From positions 310,001-374,000 of the forward strand of contig JADJTY010000001.1 in the NCBI GenBank assembly GCA_016710935.1: DNA of 64,000 bases, given 5' to 3'. A program made the translations under genes and the position numbers. Position 1 is the first letter of the stretch. Each line of letters opens with the position of its first letter. Source of the stretch: Chitinophagaceae bacterium (GTDB taxonomy: Bacteria > Bacteroidota > Bacteroidia > Chitinophagales > Chitinophagaceae). Under the pieces are notes generated by a model that was not told the origin of the DNA, did no database searches, and saw only the letters and a list, made by a program, of their open reading frames with translations. Of this stretch, positions 9,068 through 17,903 are shown piece after piece.

Positions 9068-9787
9068 ATGAGGATTGAAAACGGTTCGAGGTTTGAAGAT
9101 TATAAAAAAATCACTAAGCTGGATTTTAACTACTTAGTTTATACTCCTTTAATACGTGACCTGGAATCATCGATAAAAGAATATGCCCACGGCAGCGTAA
9201 TTGATATTGGGTGTGGTAACAAACCTTACGAAACAATATTCCAGGGAATTACTGCTGATTATGTTGGCTGCGATATCATGCAGTCGAGCCTGCAAAAAGT
9301 AGATGTGTTGTGCCCCGCAAATAATATCCCGCTGCCGGATAATTCTTTTGATACCGCTTTTAGTACCCAAACCATTGAACATGTAGAAGACCACCAGGGG
9401 CTGGTGAATGAAGCTTTCCGTTTGTTAAAGCCCGGCTGCAATTTTATTGTATCCGGCCCCATGTACTGGCACCTGCACGAAGAGCCTTACGATTTTTTTC
9501 GCTTTACCAAATACGGCTTTCAATATGTACTGGAGAAAGCAGGATTTGAAATGGTTGAGATCAAAGCAAATGGCGGTACCTGGTCTGTTACCGGTCAAAC
9601 TATCATACATTCATTCAGGTACAGCAAAAGCAATAATTTATTCATCAGGTTTTCGAGGCTTTTATTTTTTAAGCTCCGCATATATTGGTTGGTCAATGCG
9701 TTTTTCTCCTGGCTCGATAAAAAAGATCAAAACCCGGTGAATACGATGAACTATGTTGTAATTGGCAGAAAGCCATTAAATGTTTAA
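9068..9787 (+). CDS. Class I SAM-dependent methyltransferase (methyltransferase-11 type)
   Basis: Motif I SVIDIGCGNKPYE and the segment IPLPDNSFDTAFSTQTIEHV mark this as a methyltransferase-11 family enzyme; GPMYWHLHEEPYDFFRFT is a conserved stretch seen in homologues of polysaccharide and lipopolysaccharide loci. Length (239 residues) is normal. It is the third methyltransferase in a row after the Wzt-like ATPase. A role in decorating or capping the exported glycan is inference. Confidence 0.78.
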   Translation: MRIENGSRFEDYKKITKLDFNYLVYTPLIRDLESSIKEYAHGSVIDIGCGNKPYETIFQGITADYVGCDIMQSSLQKVDVLCPANNIPLPDNSFDTAFSTQTIEHVEDHQGLVNEAFRLLKPGCNFIVSGPMYWHLHEEPYDFFRFTKYGFQYVLEKAGFEMVEIKANGGTWSVTGQTIIHSFRYSKSNNLFIRFSRLLFFKLRIYWLVNAFFSWLDKKDQNPVNTMNYVVIGRKPLNV

Positions 9788-9792
9788 AATAA

Positions 9793-10626
9793 ATGAATCC
9801 AAGAGTATCCATCATCATTCCCTGTTACAATCACGGTCAATACATTCGTGAGGCCATAGACAGTGTTGAAAAAGTAACTGATAAAAATTTATACGAAATA
9901 ATTATTGTGAATGATGGGTCAAAGGATGAATACACCATCGAGATGATGGATAAACTTGCTGCCGAGGGTTATCACGTAATTAACCAGGCTAACCAGGGCC
10001 TGGGCCGCACCCGTAACAATGGTATCAGGGCGGCAAAGGGAGATTATATTTTACCGTTGGATAGCGATAACCGGATAAGGCCTGCATATATTTACGAGAG
10101 CATTAAAATTTTAGATACTCACCCGGAGATAGCGATGGTTTACGGAGATGCAGAATTTTTTGGCGATAAAAGTAAAAGGCATGTGGTTAGTGAATTCAAC
10201 CTGCAGAATATGATGGTTGAAAACCAGATCGATGCCTGCGCCGTTTATCGAAAATCAGTTTGGGAAGCAGTGGGAGGTTATGATGAAAAAATGCCCATCA
10301 TGGGATATGAAGATTGGGATATGTGGATGAACATGACCTTTAAACAGTACAAATTTCATTATGTACCCGAGATATTATTTGATTACCGGGTGTTGGGCAA
10401 TTCCATGTTACGTTCTATCAGCGTGAGCAATAAAAAAAGATTGTTTAAATACATGGATGAAAAATACAAAGGCTACCTGAACATGGATCACATGAACCAG
10501 GAACTGATGAAATTATGTGGCCGAAATAAAAAAGTAGCATTAAAACTGGTAGCGGTTTTATATTTCCCCAGGCTGGTTAAATTTTTGGTTAAAAGAAACA
10601 TCATTAAAGACCCTGATATTTTCTAA
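9793..10626 (+). CDS. Glycosyltransferase family 2
   Basis: GT-A fold: VSIIIPCYNHGQYIREAIDS at the N-terminus, then IIIVNDGSKDE, LGRTRNNGIRAAKGDYILP and the metal-binding LDSDN (DxD-like) near residue 95. The C-terminal part includes GYEDWDMWM, the usual ED catalytic-base region of inverting family 2 enzymes. It probably transfers a sugar from a nucleotide donor to the growing lipid-linked glycan. The gene starts five bases after the methyltransferase stop and sits nine bases before a family 4 enzyme. Confidence 0.86.
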   Translation: MNPRVSIIIPCYNHGQYIREAIDSVEKVTDKNLYEIIIVNDGSKDEYTIEMMDKLAAEGYHVINQANQGLGRTRNNGIRAAKGDYILPLDSDNRIRPAYIYESIKILDTHPEIAMVYGDAEFFGDKSKRHVVSEFNLQNMMVENQIDACAVYRKSVWEAVGGYDEKMPIMGYEDWDMWMNMTFKQYKFHYVPEILFDYRVLGNSMLRSISVSNKKRLFKYMDEKYKGYLNMDHMNQELMKLCGRNKKVALKLVAVLYFPRLVKFLVKRNIIKDPDIF

Positions 10627-10635
10627 GACAAAACA

Positions 10636-11895
10636 ATGAAAGTTACGATCTGCGCTTTTGATGCTCCCAACAATTTAGACGGTCCCACCACCTGGATCAA
10701 GCGCCTGTTGCCTTACTTCAGGGAGAAGAATATTGAATCCCGGATTATTTTTTTGGCAGCAAACGATAAGAATCTTCCGGCGTATAAATATTTTGTTGAC
10801 GAAGGTTTTGCATGTAAACTCATCTACTGGGAATTATTCAATGATGAAAAAGTAAAGGCAATACTGGAAGATGTAAAACAATTTCCACCGGATATTTTCA
10901 TCACCAATTACTTCGCCATTCCTTTGGAGGCCGGCAAATGGATAAAGAAAGCCGGCATACCCACCGTAATGGTTTTGCACAACGATAATAAGTATCATTA
11001 CGACCTGGTAAAAAAATATGCGGCAAATAATGATGAAAGCGACGTCTCTTCTGTTGTATGTGTATCAAACTTAATTCAGGAGATAAGCCAGCAAACAGCG
11101 CCACAGCATCAATCAATAAAATACATTCCAATTGGTGCGCCGGTAACTGATGAAGTGGCAGGGCTTTCAGCAGATGGCGAACTTAAAGTGGTTTATGCCG
11201 GGCGTATTGATGAAAAGCAAAAGAGAATCTCGGATGTAGCGCATGCTTTTTGCCTGGCGGCAAAAGAAGTGCCCGGCACCAGCTATACCATTTATGGCGA
11301 TGGTCCTGCCGTTCCTGCTGTGCAGGAAATTTTAAATACAACTGGAAAAGATCTGCCTGTTCAGTTTAAAGGGAAATTAAAATCAACCGAAGTGCAGGCT
11401 CACTTATTGCAAAACCAGGTTTTTGTTTTGCTTTCAGAATTTGAAGGCCTGCCCATTACATTAATGGAAGCGATGAGTTGTGGCCTGGCGTCGATTTGTA
11501 CAAACATGCGAAGTGGAATATCCGATCTTATAACAAATAATGCAGAAGGAATTTTAATTGATGACAGGAAGGATGAGTTTGTTGCAGCTATAAAAAAACT
11601 AAAAGAGAATCCTGCCTTGTGGACGGAGATGTCGCAGGCAGCAAGGCAAAAAATTGTAAGATCTTATTCTATAGAAACCTGCAGCAATCAATGGATAGCT
11701 CTATTTGAAGAACTGGTAGAGCATGCTGGTAAAAGATCAGCATTGGTCATTCCTTCTTCAAAAGAATTAAAAAAGATAAGACTGGATGATGAATTTAAAA
11801 GGCAGAATAACCCAAGGCCTGCAGAAATATTAGTTCCGTTTTACAAAACAAAATATATGCTGGGCCGTTTAAAGCGAAATTTATTTAAATCATAA
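10636..11895 (+). CDS. Glycosyltransferase family 4
   Basis: A 419-residue GT-B enzyme. The N-terminal domain begins VTICAFDAPNNLDGPTTWI; the C-terminal donor domain has LKVVYAGRIDEKQKRISDV and VFVLLSEFEGLPITLMEAMS with the conserved glutamates. The last 60 residues are basic and carry no clear domain. The gene ends a contiguous run that begins with the exporter; an 88-base gap with a widespread repeat follows. The specific linkage formed cannot be read from the sequence. Confidence 0.85.
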   Translation: MKVTICAFDAPNNLDGPTTWIKRLLPYFREKNIESRIIFLAANDKNLPAYKYFVDEGFACKLIYWELFNDEKVKAILEDVKQFPPDIFITNYFAIPLEAGKWIKKAGIPTVMVLHNDNKYHYDLVKKYAANNDESDVSSVVCVSNLIQEISQQTAPQHQSIKYIPIGAPVTDEVAGLSADGELKVVYAGRIDEKQKRISDVAHAFCLAAKEVPGTSYTIYGDGPAVPAVQEILNTTGKDLPVQFKGKLKSTEVQAHLLQNQVFVLLSEFEGLPITLMEAMSCGLASICTNMRSGISDLITNNAEGILIDDRKDEFVAAIKKLKENPALWTEMSQAARQKIVRSYSIETCSNQWIALFEELVEHAGKRSALVIPSSKELKKIRLDDEFKRQNNPRPAEILVPFYKTKYMLGRLKRNLFKS

Positions 11896-11925
11896 AAATG
11901 AGATACTAAAAACAACAAGAAAGCT

Positions 11926-11948
11926 GTCAGTCTGAGCTTGTCGAAGAC
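11926..11948. repeat. Dispersed intergenic repeat fragment
   Basis: The stretch GTCAGTCTGAGCTTGTCG and its continuation AAGAC belongs to a wording (cttcgacaagctcag on the other strand) that recurs between genes in many environmental bacteria. Only one arm is seen here, so it may be a decayed copy. No gene function is implied. Confidence 0.5.
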
Positions 11949-11983
11949 GGGTTATAAAGAATATCTCAATATAAATAACATAC

Positions 11984-12907
11984 ATGCGATCATTGGCACC
12001 CATAGTTTTTTTTGCATACAACCGGCCGGAACACACCCGGCTGGTATTGGAATCTTTGCGTAACAACCGGCTGGCCGATGAATCGAAACTCTTTATCTAT
12101 ATTGACGGGCCGAAGCCTGGTGCAAGCGAAGAAACATTAGCTGCCATTGCGGAAGTGAAAAAAATAGTGCGTGAAAAACAATGGTGTAAAGAAGTCAACA
12201 TTATTGAAGCTACAGAGAACAAGGGGTTAATAAAATCGAATGCAGAAGGTGTTACCAGGATGGTAAATGAATTTGGCAAGGTAATAGCCATGGAAGACGA
12301 TGGCTTGCTTTCTCCCGGATTTTTAACCTACATGAATGATGCGCTTGATTTTTATGAGAACAACCCGAAAGTGATGCATATCGCTGCATATAAGAGACCC
12401 GAGTTTGCCCCTGTTGAAATAAAAGAATCAACATTTTTCTTCTACCATACTACCACCTGGGGCTGGGCTACCTGGAAGCGAGCCTGGGATCATTTTAAAT
12501 TAGACCCATTGGCGGTACATGAATCTGTAAAGAAAAAAGGCAATATCCACCGGCTGAACATGGATGGCACGTTTGAATTTTTCTGGGGACTGAAAGCAGT
12601 TGCCAAAGGAAAACTCAGGAGCTGGAATGCTATCTGGCACTCAACTGTTTTTTTAAATGACGGCATGTGTTTGTATCCGCAAAGATCATTGGTATCAAAT
12701 ATTGGCCACGATGGAAGCGGTACCAATTGTGAACCCGATGAGCGCTTTGCTATTGATGCTGATGCATTGGCAGATTCGATACCGGTTACTGCAATTCCTT
12801 TAAAAGAACACGAAGGCATAAAAAAGCACTATATAGCCATGCACTCTTTGAAATACAAATTTGTGTTTGCCTTAAAACATTATCTCCGCTATCTTGTAAA
12901 ATATTAA
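11984..12907 (+). CDS. Putative GT-A glycosyltransferase
   Basis: The start APIVFFAYNRPEHTRLVLES resembles GT-A enzymes that open with a nucleotide-sugar strand and loop, and VIAMEDDGLLSPGFLTYMND supplies an acidic EDD motif in the position of the metal-binding DxD, as in GNT-I-like and related families. FYHTTTWGWATWKRAW is conserved in homologues in bacterial surface-glycan loci. At 307 residues it is of normal length. It is preceded by an 88-base gap, so it may begin a sub-operon. Glycosyltransfer is likely, but the exact family is less sure than for its neighbours. Confidence 0.7.
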   Translation: MRSLAPIVFFAYNRPEHTRLVLESLRNNRLADESKLFIYIDGPKPGASEETLAAIAEVKKIVREKQWCKEVNIIEATENKGLIKSNAEGVTRMVNEFGKVIAMEDDGLLSPGFLTYMNDALDFYENNPKVMHIAAYKRPEFAPVEIKESTFFFYHTTTWGWATWKRAWDHFKLDPLAVHESVKKKGNIHRLNMDGTFEFFWGLKAVAKGKLRSWNAIWHSTVFLNDGMCLYPQRSLVSNIGHDGSGTNCEPDERFAIDADALADSIPVTAIPLKEHEGIKKHYIAMHSLKYKFVFALKHYLRYLVKY

Positions 12908-12926
12908 GCAGAAAAACAAACTACAA

Positions 12927-14162
12927 TTGAACTCAGTAAAAAAAGTATTGTTTATTTCTTACGATGGCATGACCGATCCGCTTGGTCAAAGCCAGGTAAT
13001 ACCTTATTTACAGGGATTGGGTAAAGCAGGCTACAAAATATTTTTGATCAGTTGCGAAAAGGAACAGGTTTATCATCAACACAAAAATTACATTCAGGAC
13101 TTACTGGATAAAAGCAATATCAGCTGGATACCGCTCAACTACACCAAAAATCCGCCTGTTATTTCCACACTGCTTGATATTGCAAAAATGCGCAGGGCTG
13201 CAAAAAAATTGCACAAGGCAGAAGGCATTGACATGGTGCATACCCGTGCCGGTGTGCCGGCATTGATCGGTTTGTGGATGAAGAAAACAATGGGGGTTAA
13301 ATTTATGAATGATATACGTGAGTTTTATGCCGATAGCAGGGTAGAAGGAGGAATGTGGAATACAAAGAACCTTATCTACAAGAGCATTTATAATTTCTTT
13401 GCCAAGAAAGAATCGGAAGCGGTAAGGCAAAGCGATGGAATTGTTTGCCTTACTTATGCAGCTGAAACCATTATTAAGGGTTGGAAAGAATACAAACCTT
13501 CAATTCCGCTGGAAGTAATTCCCTGTAGTGCCGATCTGCAGCTTTTTGATTATGCAAAAATTGATGTAAATGAGAAAGCTGTTTTAAAAACTGAACTTAA
13601 TATTAGCGAAGATGATTTTGTGATCAGTTATCTGGGTTCAATCGGCGGCTGGTACCTAACTGCAGAAATGTTACAGTTTTGTAAATTACTAAGCAAGCGC
13701 ATTCCTGCTGCAAAATTCTTATTCATATCGCCGCACCGGCACGAAGAGATAAAAGCCATCGCTGCTCAATATGAAATACCGGCCGATATAGTAGTTGTAA
13801 AAAAAGCTTCCCGTGTGCAGGTGCCGGCATTACTTTCTTTAAGCAGCTACTCTATATTTTTTATAAAACCCTGCTATTCCAAGCAGTCATCTTCGCCCAC
13901 AAAACATGGCGAAATAATGGCGATGGGTATTCCGGTAATAACCAATGGTGGCGTGGGTGATGTGGCAGAAATTGTACAAAGCACTAACTCGGGTATTGTG
14001 ATAAATGAATTTACAGATGAAGTATTTGAAACAGCTATCAATGAAGTTGCAAACAAAAATGATTATGATGCAGCTGTAATAAGAGCAGGGGCAGTTAAAT
14101 GGTATTCATTGGAAAATGCCATTGAAAAATACACGCGTATTTATAAAAGTATATTGGGTTAA
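12927..14162 (+). CDS. Glycosyltransferase family 4
   Basis: A 411-residue GT-B enzyme that appears to start at TTG; the N-terminal strand KKVLFISYDGMTDPLGQSQV fits only this start, since the next ATG falls inside the motif. The donor domain includes VISYLGSIGGWYLTAEML and SSSPTKHGEIMAMGIPVITN. Nucleotide-sugar binding and glycosidic bond formation in the cytoplasm are expected. The gene lies 19 bases after the preceding one and 29 before glf. Confidence 0.83.
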   Translation: MNSVKKVLFISYDGMTDPLGQSQVIPYLQGLGKAGYKIFLISCEKEQVYHQHKNYIQDLLDKSNISWIPLNYTKNPPVISTLLDIAKMRRAAKKLHKAEGIDMVHTRAGVPALIGLWMKKTMGVKFMNDIREFYADSRVEGGMWNTKNLIYKSIYNFFAKKESEAVRQSDGIVCLTYAAETIIKGWKEYKPSIPLEVIPCSADLQLFDYAKIDVNEKAVLKTELNISEDDFVISYLGSIGGWYLTAEMLQFCKLLSKRIPAAKFLFISPHRHEEIKAIAAQYEIPADIVVVKKASRVQVPALLSLSSYSIFFIKPCYSKQSSSPTKHGEIMAMGIPVITNGGVGDVAEIVQSTNSGIVINEFTDEVFETAINEVANKNDYDAAVIRAGAVKWYSLENAIEKYTRIYKSILG

Positions 14163-14191
14163 TCAATTATTTTGCAAAAAAATAAAGCTAC

Positions 14192-15352
14192 ATGCAGCAC
14201 AGGTTTTTAATAGTAGGAGCAGGTTTTTCAGGAGCAGTATTGGCCAATCAACTGGCAAAAGAACTTGATTGTACTATTGATGTGTGGGACGAACGCAATC
14301 ATGTAGCCGGTAACTGCCACACCAAAAGAGATGCCGAAACCAATGTAATGGTTCATGAGTATGGCCCTCATATTTTTAATACCGATAAAAAAGAGATATG
14401 GGATTTTGTAAACAGCATTGTTGAGTTCAAACCTTTCATCAACCGGGTAAAAGCAAATTACAAAGGTAATATCTATTCACTGCCCGTCAACCTGCATACC
14501 ATTAACCAGTTTTTTAATAAAACCTTCGGCCCCGAAGAAGCCAAAGTATTTATTGATAGCCTGGGCGATAAAAGCATTACTGATCCTCAGTCTTTTGAAG
14601 AACAGGCGCTTAAATTTTTAGGCAAGGATCTGTACCATGCATTTTTTTATGGCTACACCAAAAAGCAATGGGGTTGTGAGCCATCTGAATTGCCGGCATC
14701 TATTTTAAAAAGATTACCGGTACGGTTTAATTACAATGATAATTATTACAACAATATTTACCAGGGAATACCGGTGAACGGCTATACCGAATTGGTTGAA
14801 AAATTACTGGAAAGCCCGAAGATCAACATCACCCTAAATAAAAAATTTAATTACAGCAGCGAATTGCTTTCAACCTATAACCATATTTTTTACACCGGCC
14901 CCATTGATGCTTTTTTTGAGTATAAATTTGGCAGGCTTGGCTACCGCACGGTTACTTTTGAAAAATATACAGCAGATGGGGATTACCAGGGTAATGCCGT
15001 AATTAATTATTGTGATGAAACGGTTCCTCACACCAGGGTGCATGAGCATAAGCATTTTGCTCCCTGGGAAGCGCACGAAAGAACCGTTTATTTTAAAGAA
15101 TTCAGTAAAGAAACCACAGAAAACGATATTCCGTATTACCCCAAAAGGCTTGACGGGGATAAAAGGATCCTGGATGCATACCGGGCAGAAGCCGTGGAGT
15201 CTGCCAACCTTTCTTTCCTGGGACGGCTTGCCACTTACCGCTATATGGATATGCACCATGTAATAGGCGAAGCACTTGCTTTTTCTCAATCTTTCCTTCA
15301 ATCCCTCTGTGCCGGAAATAGGGCTCCGGTGTTCCCCAATACAGAGAATTAA
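14192..15352 (+). CDS. glf: UDP-galactopyranose mutase
   Basis: A 386-residue flavoenzyme. FLIVGAGFSGAVLANQLA is the FAD-binding GxGxxG region; VWDERNHVAGNCHT and HEYGPHIFNTD are diagnostic for UGM, and the C-terminus has LGRLATYRYMDMH, the conserved region near the flavin. The enzyme interconverts UDP-galactopyranose and UDP-galactofuranose through a flavin-iminium intermediate. Its presence means the polysaccharide probably contains galactofuranose, fitting the family 2 transferase directly downstream. Confidence 0.93.
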   Translation: MQHRFLIVGAGFSGAVLANQLAKELDCTIDVWDERNHVAGNCHTKRDAETNVMVHEYGPHIFNTDKKEIWDFVNSIVEFKPFINRVKANYKGNIYSLPVNLHTINQFFNKTFGPEEAKVFIDSLGDKSITDPQSFEEQALKFLGKDLYHAFFYGYTKKQWGCEPSELPASILKRLPVRFNYNDNYYNNIYQGIPVNGYTELVEKLLESPKINITLNKKFNYSSELLSTYNHIFYTGPIDAFFEYKFGRLGYRTVTFEKYTADGDYQGNAVINYCDETVPHTRVHEHKHFAPWEAHERTVYFKEFSKETTENDIPYYPKRLDGDKRILDAYRAEAVESANLSFLGRLATYRYMDMHHVIGEALAFSQSFLQSLCAGNRAPVFPNTEN

Positions 15353-15442
15353 TAAAAAAAGTTAATTTTTATACAATAAGCGGATTCTCACACCGTTATA
15401 GTATTGTCCAATTTATTCTATTCTAAAACCAAACCAATTCCC

Positions 15443-16441
15443 ATGGAAAAGGTAGTAGCTGTGGTTGTCACGTACAACCGTTTAGCCCTCCTGTCTGAGT
15501 GCATCACTGCATTACGCAATCAATCACGTCCTTTAGATGGTATTTTAGTAATAAATAACGGAAGTACCGATGGTACCGAAGCCTGGTTAAAGAGCCAGAG
15601 CGACTTATCTTATTTTACGCAAAAAAATATAGGAGGAGCCGGGGGGTTTAGTACTGCCATTAAAATGGGGTATGAGGAGGGATATGAATGGATATGGTGC
15701 ATGGATGATGATGGTATGCCTAAAGAAGATGCGCTTGAAAACTTATTAGCGGCCCAGCCAGCCGAATTAACTTTAATGAACTGCGCTGTAATTGATAATA
15801 AAGACAGAAAATCTTTTGTGTGGAATACCGGCGGATATAAAACCCTGGATGAAGTACCCGGTAATATTATTGATGGAATTGGGCATCCGTTTAACGGCAC
15901 TTTTATTAACAGGCGTATAATTGAAAGAGTAGGTGTACCCAAAGCCAGTTTCTTTTTATGGGGTGACGAAACAGAATATTATTACAGGATTGTACGGCGC
16001 AATAAAATACCGGTTTGTACAGTCGCAAATAGTATTCATTATCATCCCGCAACAGCATTTTCTGTAAAAAAAGACTGGGATTATGCTTCCGGATGGAAGA
16101 TGTATTACTACATCCGCAACCGCTTTCATATTCATCAGACAAAATTTAATAACAAGGCCTTGGCATTATTGCACTACAGTTGTTTTTTACTTGCTTTTGC
16201 AGGGGTAACGATTGTTTTTCAAAAAACAGACAGGCTTAAAAAATTAAGTTTTATCATGTGGCCGGCTGCTGATGCCATCAATAATAATTTTGAAGCTTTG
16301 CCACCGGTGATCTTAACAAGATTAAAATCGGCTGAACCGGTATCATTAACGGCTTCAATAAACAATTATCTTAAAACTACCTGGATGAACATATTGGCTC
16401 CTTTTACATCGGCCAGAACCGAAAGAGCTGCAAACGCATAA
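15443..16441 (+). CDS. Glycosyltransferase family 2, galactofuranosyl/rhamnosyl type
   Basis: GT-A enzyme with VVAVVVTYNRLALLSECI, ILVINNGSTDGTEAWL, then IGGAGGFSTAIKMGYEEGYE and the metal site WCMDDDGMP. This GGAGGF pattern with DDD is typical of the rhamnosyl- and galactofuranosyl-transferase group. ATG at 15443 is preferred to a TTG at 15404 because the domain begins right after it. Location immediately after glf supports UDP-galactofuranose as the donor, although that is inference. It ends the first + strand run, with a terminator-like hairpin 37 bases later. Confidence 0.84.
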   Translation: MEKVVAVVVTYNRLALLSECITALRNQSRPLDGILVINNGSTDGTEAWLKSQSDLSYFTQKNIGGAGGFSTAIKMGYEEGYEWIWCMDDDGMPKEDALENLLAAQPAELTLMNCAVIDNKDRKSFVWNTGGYKTLDEVPGNIIDGIGHPFNGTFINRRIIERVGVPKASFFLWGDETEYYYRIVRRNKIPVCTVANSIHYHPATAFSVKKDWDYASGWKMYYYIRNRFHIHQTKFNNKALALLHYSCFLLAFAGVTIVFQKTDRLKKLSFIMWPAADAINNNFEALPPVILTRLKSAEPVSLTASINNYLKTTWMNILAPFTSARTERAANA

Positions 16442-16472
16442 TGGTTACATTATAACCCCCTTTGAAAACACA

Positions 16473-17804
16473 TCACAAAGCCCCGCCAACAGCCGGGCTT
16501 TTTTTATTTTTCGAGGCCCAATCCTGTATAAGAAAAATAGCAATAATATAAAAAGGCATGCAGGGAATTTTGTATCGCACCAAAGTGCCAAAATTTGCAG
16601 TAGTAGCTCCCACAAATAACGCAAACAATAATGCAAATAAAATGCAATACATCACTGCCGGATCTTTTAAGATGGGTCTTATAAAATTCTTAGGCCCGGC
16701 TTTGTAGAATACGGATAAGGTAAAGAACATGATTACCATACTTTCTATAGATGATAAAAGTGTTGATATTTTTTTTGATTCCCAGATAAACGGACGGTAC
16801 AATGTGGCAATTATGGCTGCCGGTGCAATTTTTAAGAGGCTTGAAACAGAGCCATCGTATTCAACACCCAGCGAAAAACTGGATCCTACATCTTCCTGCT
16901 CTGCATAAGCTTTCTGGTATATGGAAATATTTTTGGTTACATCGTTACCGCCATAGGCGCCCAGGGTGCCGGCCAGTTGCTGCATTACCGTGCCAAACAT
17001 GGCCATGGCTAAAAAGATAAGACCTAAAACAAAGGTAACACGCAATACCCTGCTCTTAATAAGGTTTACATTTTTTAAAACCAGGAAGAGCATGAAGAAA
17101 GGCACATAAGAAATCAGTATGTACACTTTAATTACGTATAAAAGGTAACCGGCAATGAATATGATCACCACATTTTTAATGATATCCTTCTTTTTATAAA
17201 AGGCTTCGTACAGTGCATAGGTTATCCAGCCTAAAGCTCCGGTACAGATCGGGTCTTTTAAAATGCCCGAACTCCAGAAAACAAAAGTGGGTAAATACAA
17301 TATGGCTATGGCCAGTTGTTTGTGTAAATGAGGATATTGCTCATAAAAAAAACGGTAAAGCCGCCATACGCCCGAAAAAGAAAGCATGGAAAAAAAGAGA
17401 TTTAAAATAAGGTATTTTTGAAAAGAAATAAACGACAGCAGGGCTGTAATTCTTACTACCATGTAATTATTTTCACCCTTCAGGTAACCCATATTGTTTG
17501 GGTTTTTCAATAAACTCTGATCAAATTCTGCACTCGGCAGGTAAAGCCATTTTACCTGCGAAGCGTCTTTCATGATCATGTGGCAGATATTTGTTCCTTC
17601 GGTAAAAAACAACATAAACGAATCTCCTACAGAAAGCATGGTATTAAAAAAAGTGAATCCTATAACAGCAACTATTTTTATCCAGAAACCCTGTTTGTGA
17701 TAGTGCCGGAGTATGGGGTCGGTATAATTTTTTCTGCGGGCGCTGAAGAGGAAATAAAACAATGCAACGTAAACAGGAAACAATAGAAAATCTAAATAAT
17801 TCAT
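16473..17804 (-). CDS. Polytopic membrane protein, possibly a polysaccharide polymerase-like protein
   Basis: A 443-residue protein with about ten hydrophobic segments and a large loop after the second (FTEGTNICHMIMKD...). The region LYLPTFVFWSSGILKDP is a hydrophobic-polar pattern seen in Bacteroidota proteins of exopolysaccharide loci that resemble Wzy/O-antigen ligase topology. No catalytic motif can be named. It is the only gene in the first 34 kb on the minus strand, and its 3' end converges on the glycosyltransferase terminator; the 99 bases up to the divergent gene at 17904 must hold both promoters. A glycan polymerase or ligase is a guess based on topology and place. Confidence 0.55.
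   Translation of the reverse strand: MNYLDFLLFPVYVALFYFLFSARRKNYTDPILRHYHKQGFWIKIVAVIGFTFFNTMLSVGDSFMLFFTEGTNICHMIMKDASQVKWLYLPSAEFDQSLLKNPNNMGYLKGENNYMVVRITALLSFISFQKYLILNLFFSMLSFSGVWRLYRFFYEQYPHLHKQLAIAILYLPTFVFWSSGILKDPICTGALGWITYALYEAFYKKKDIIKNVVIIFIAGYLLYVIKVYILISYVPFFMLFLVLKNVNLIKSRVLRVTFVLGLIFLAMAMFGTVMQQLAGTLGAYGGNDVTKNISIYQKAYAEQEDVGSSFSLGVEYDGSVSSLLKIAPAAIIATLYRPFIWESKKISTLLSSIESMVIMFFTLSVFYKAGPKNFIRPILKDPAVMYCILFALLFALFVGATTANFGTLVRYKIPCMPFYIIAIFLIQDWASKNKKSPAVGGAL
16478..16505 (+). terminator. Rho-independent terminator, possibly bidirectional
   Basis: Arms AAGCCC and GGGCTT, with a further GC/GC pair inside a single mismatch, enclose a short loop and are followed by seven T. It follows the glycosyltransferase stop and overlaps the final codons of the opposing membrane-protein gene, so it closes the + strand operon and could also shape the 3' end of the minus transcript. 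Confidence 0.6.
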
Positions 17805-17903
17805 TTCTTGTTACTTTTTAAAGGATATGATTTCCGTTCATGTTTATGGTTGTGTAAATACATTCCAAATGTATCATAAAAATTCTGACCGTCTTTTAAT
17901 AAT

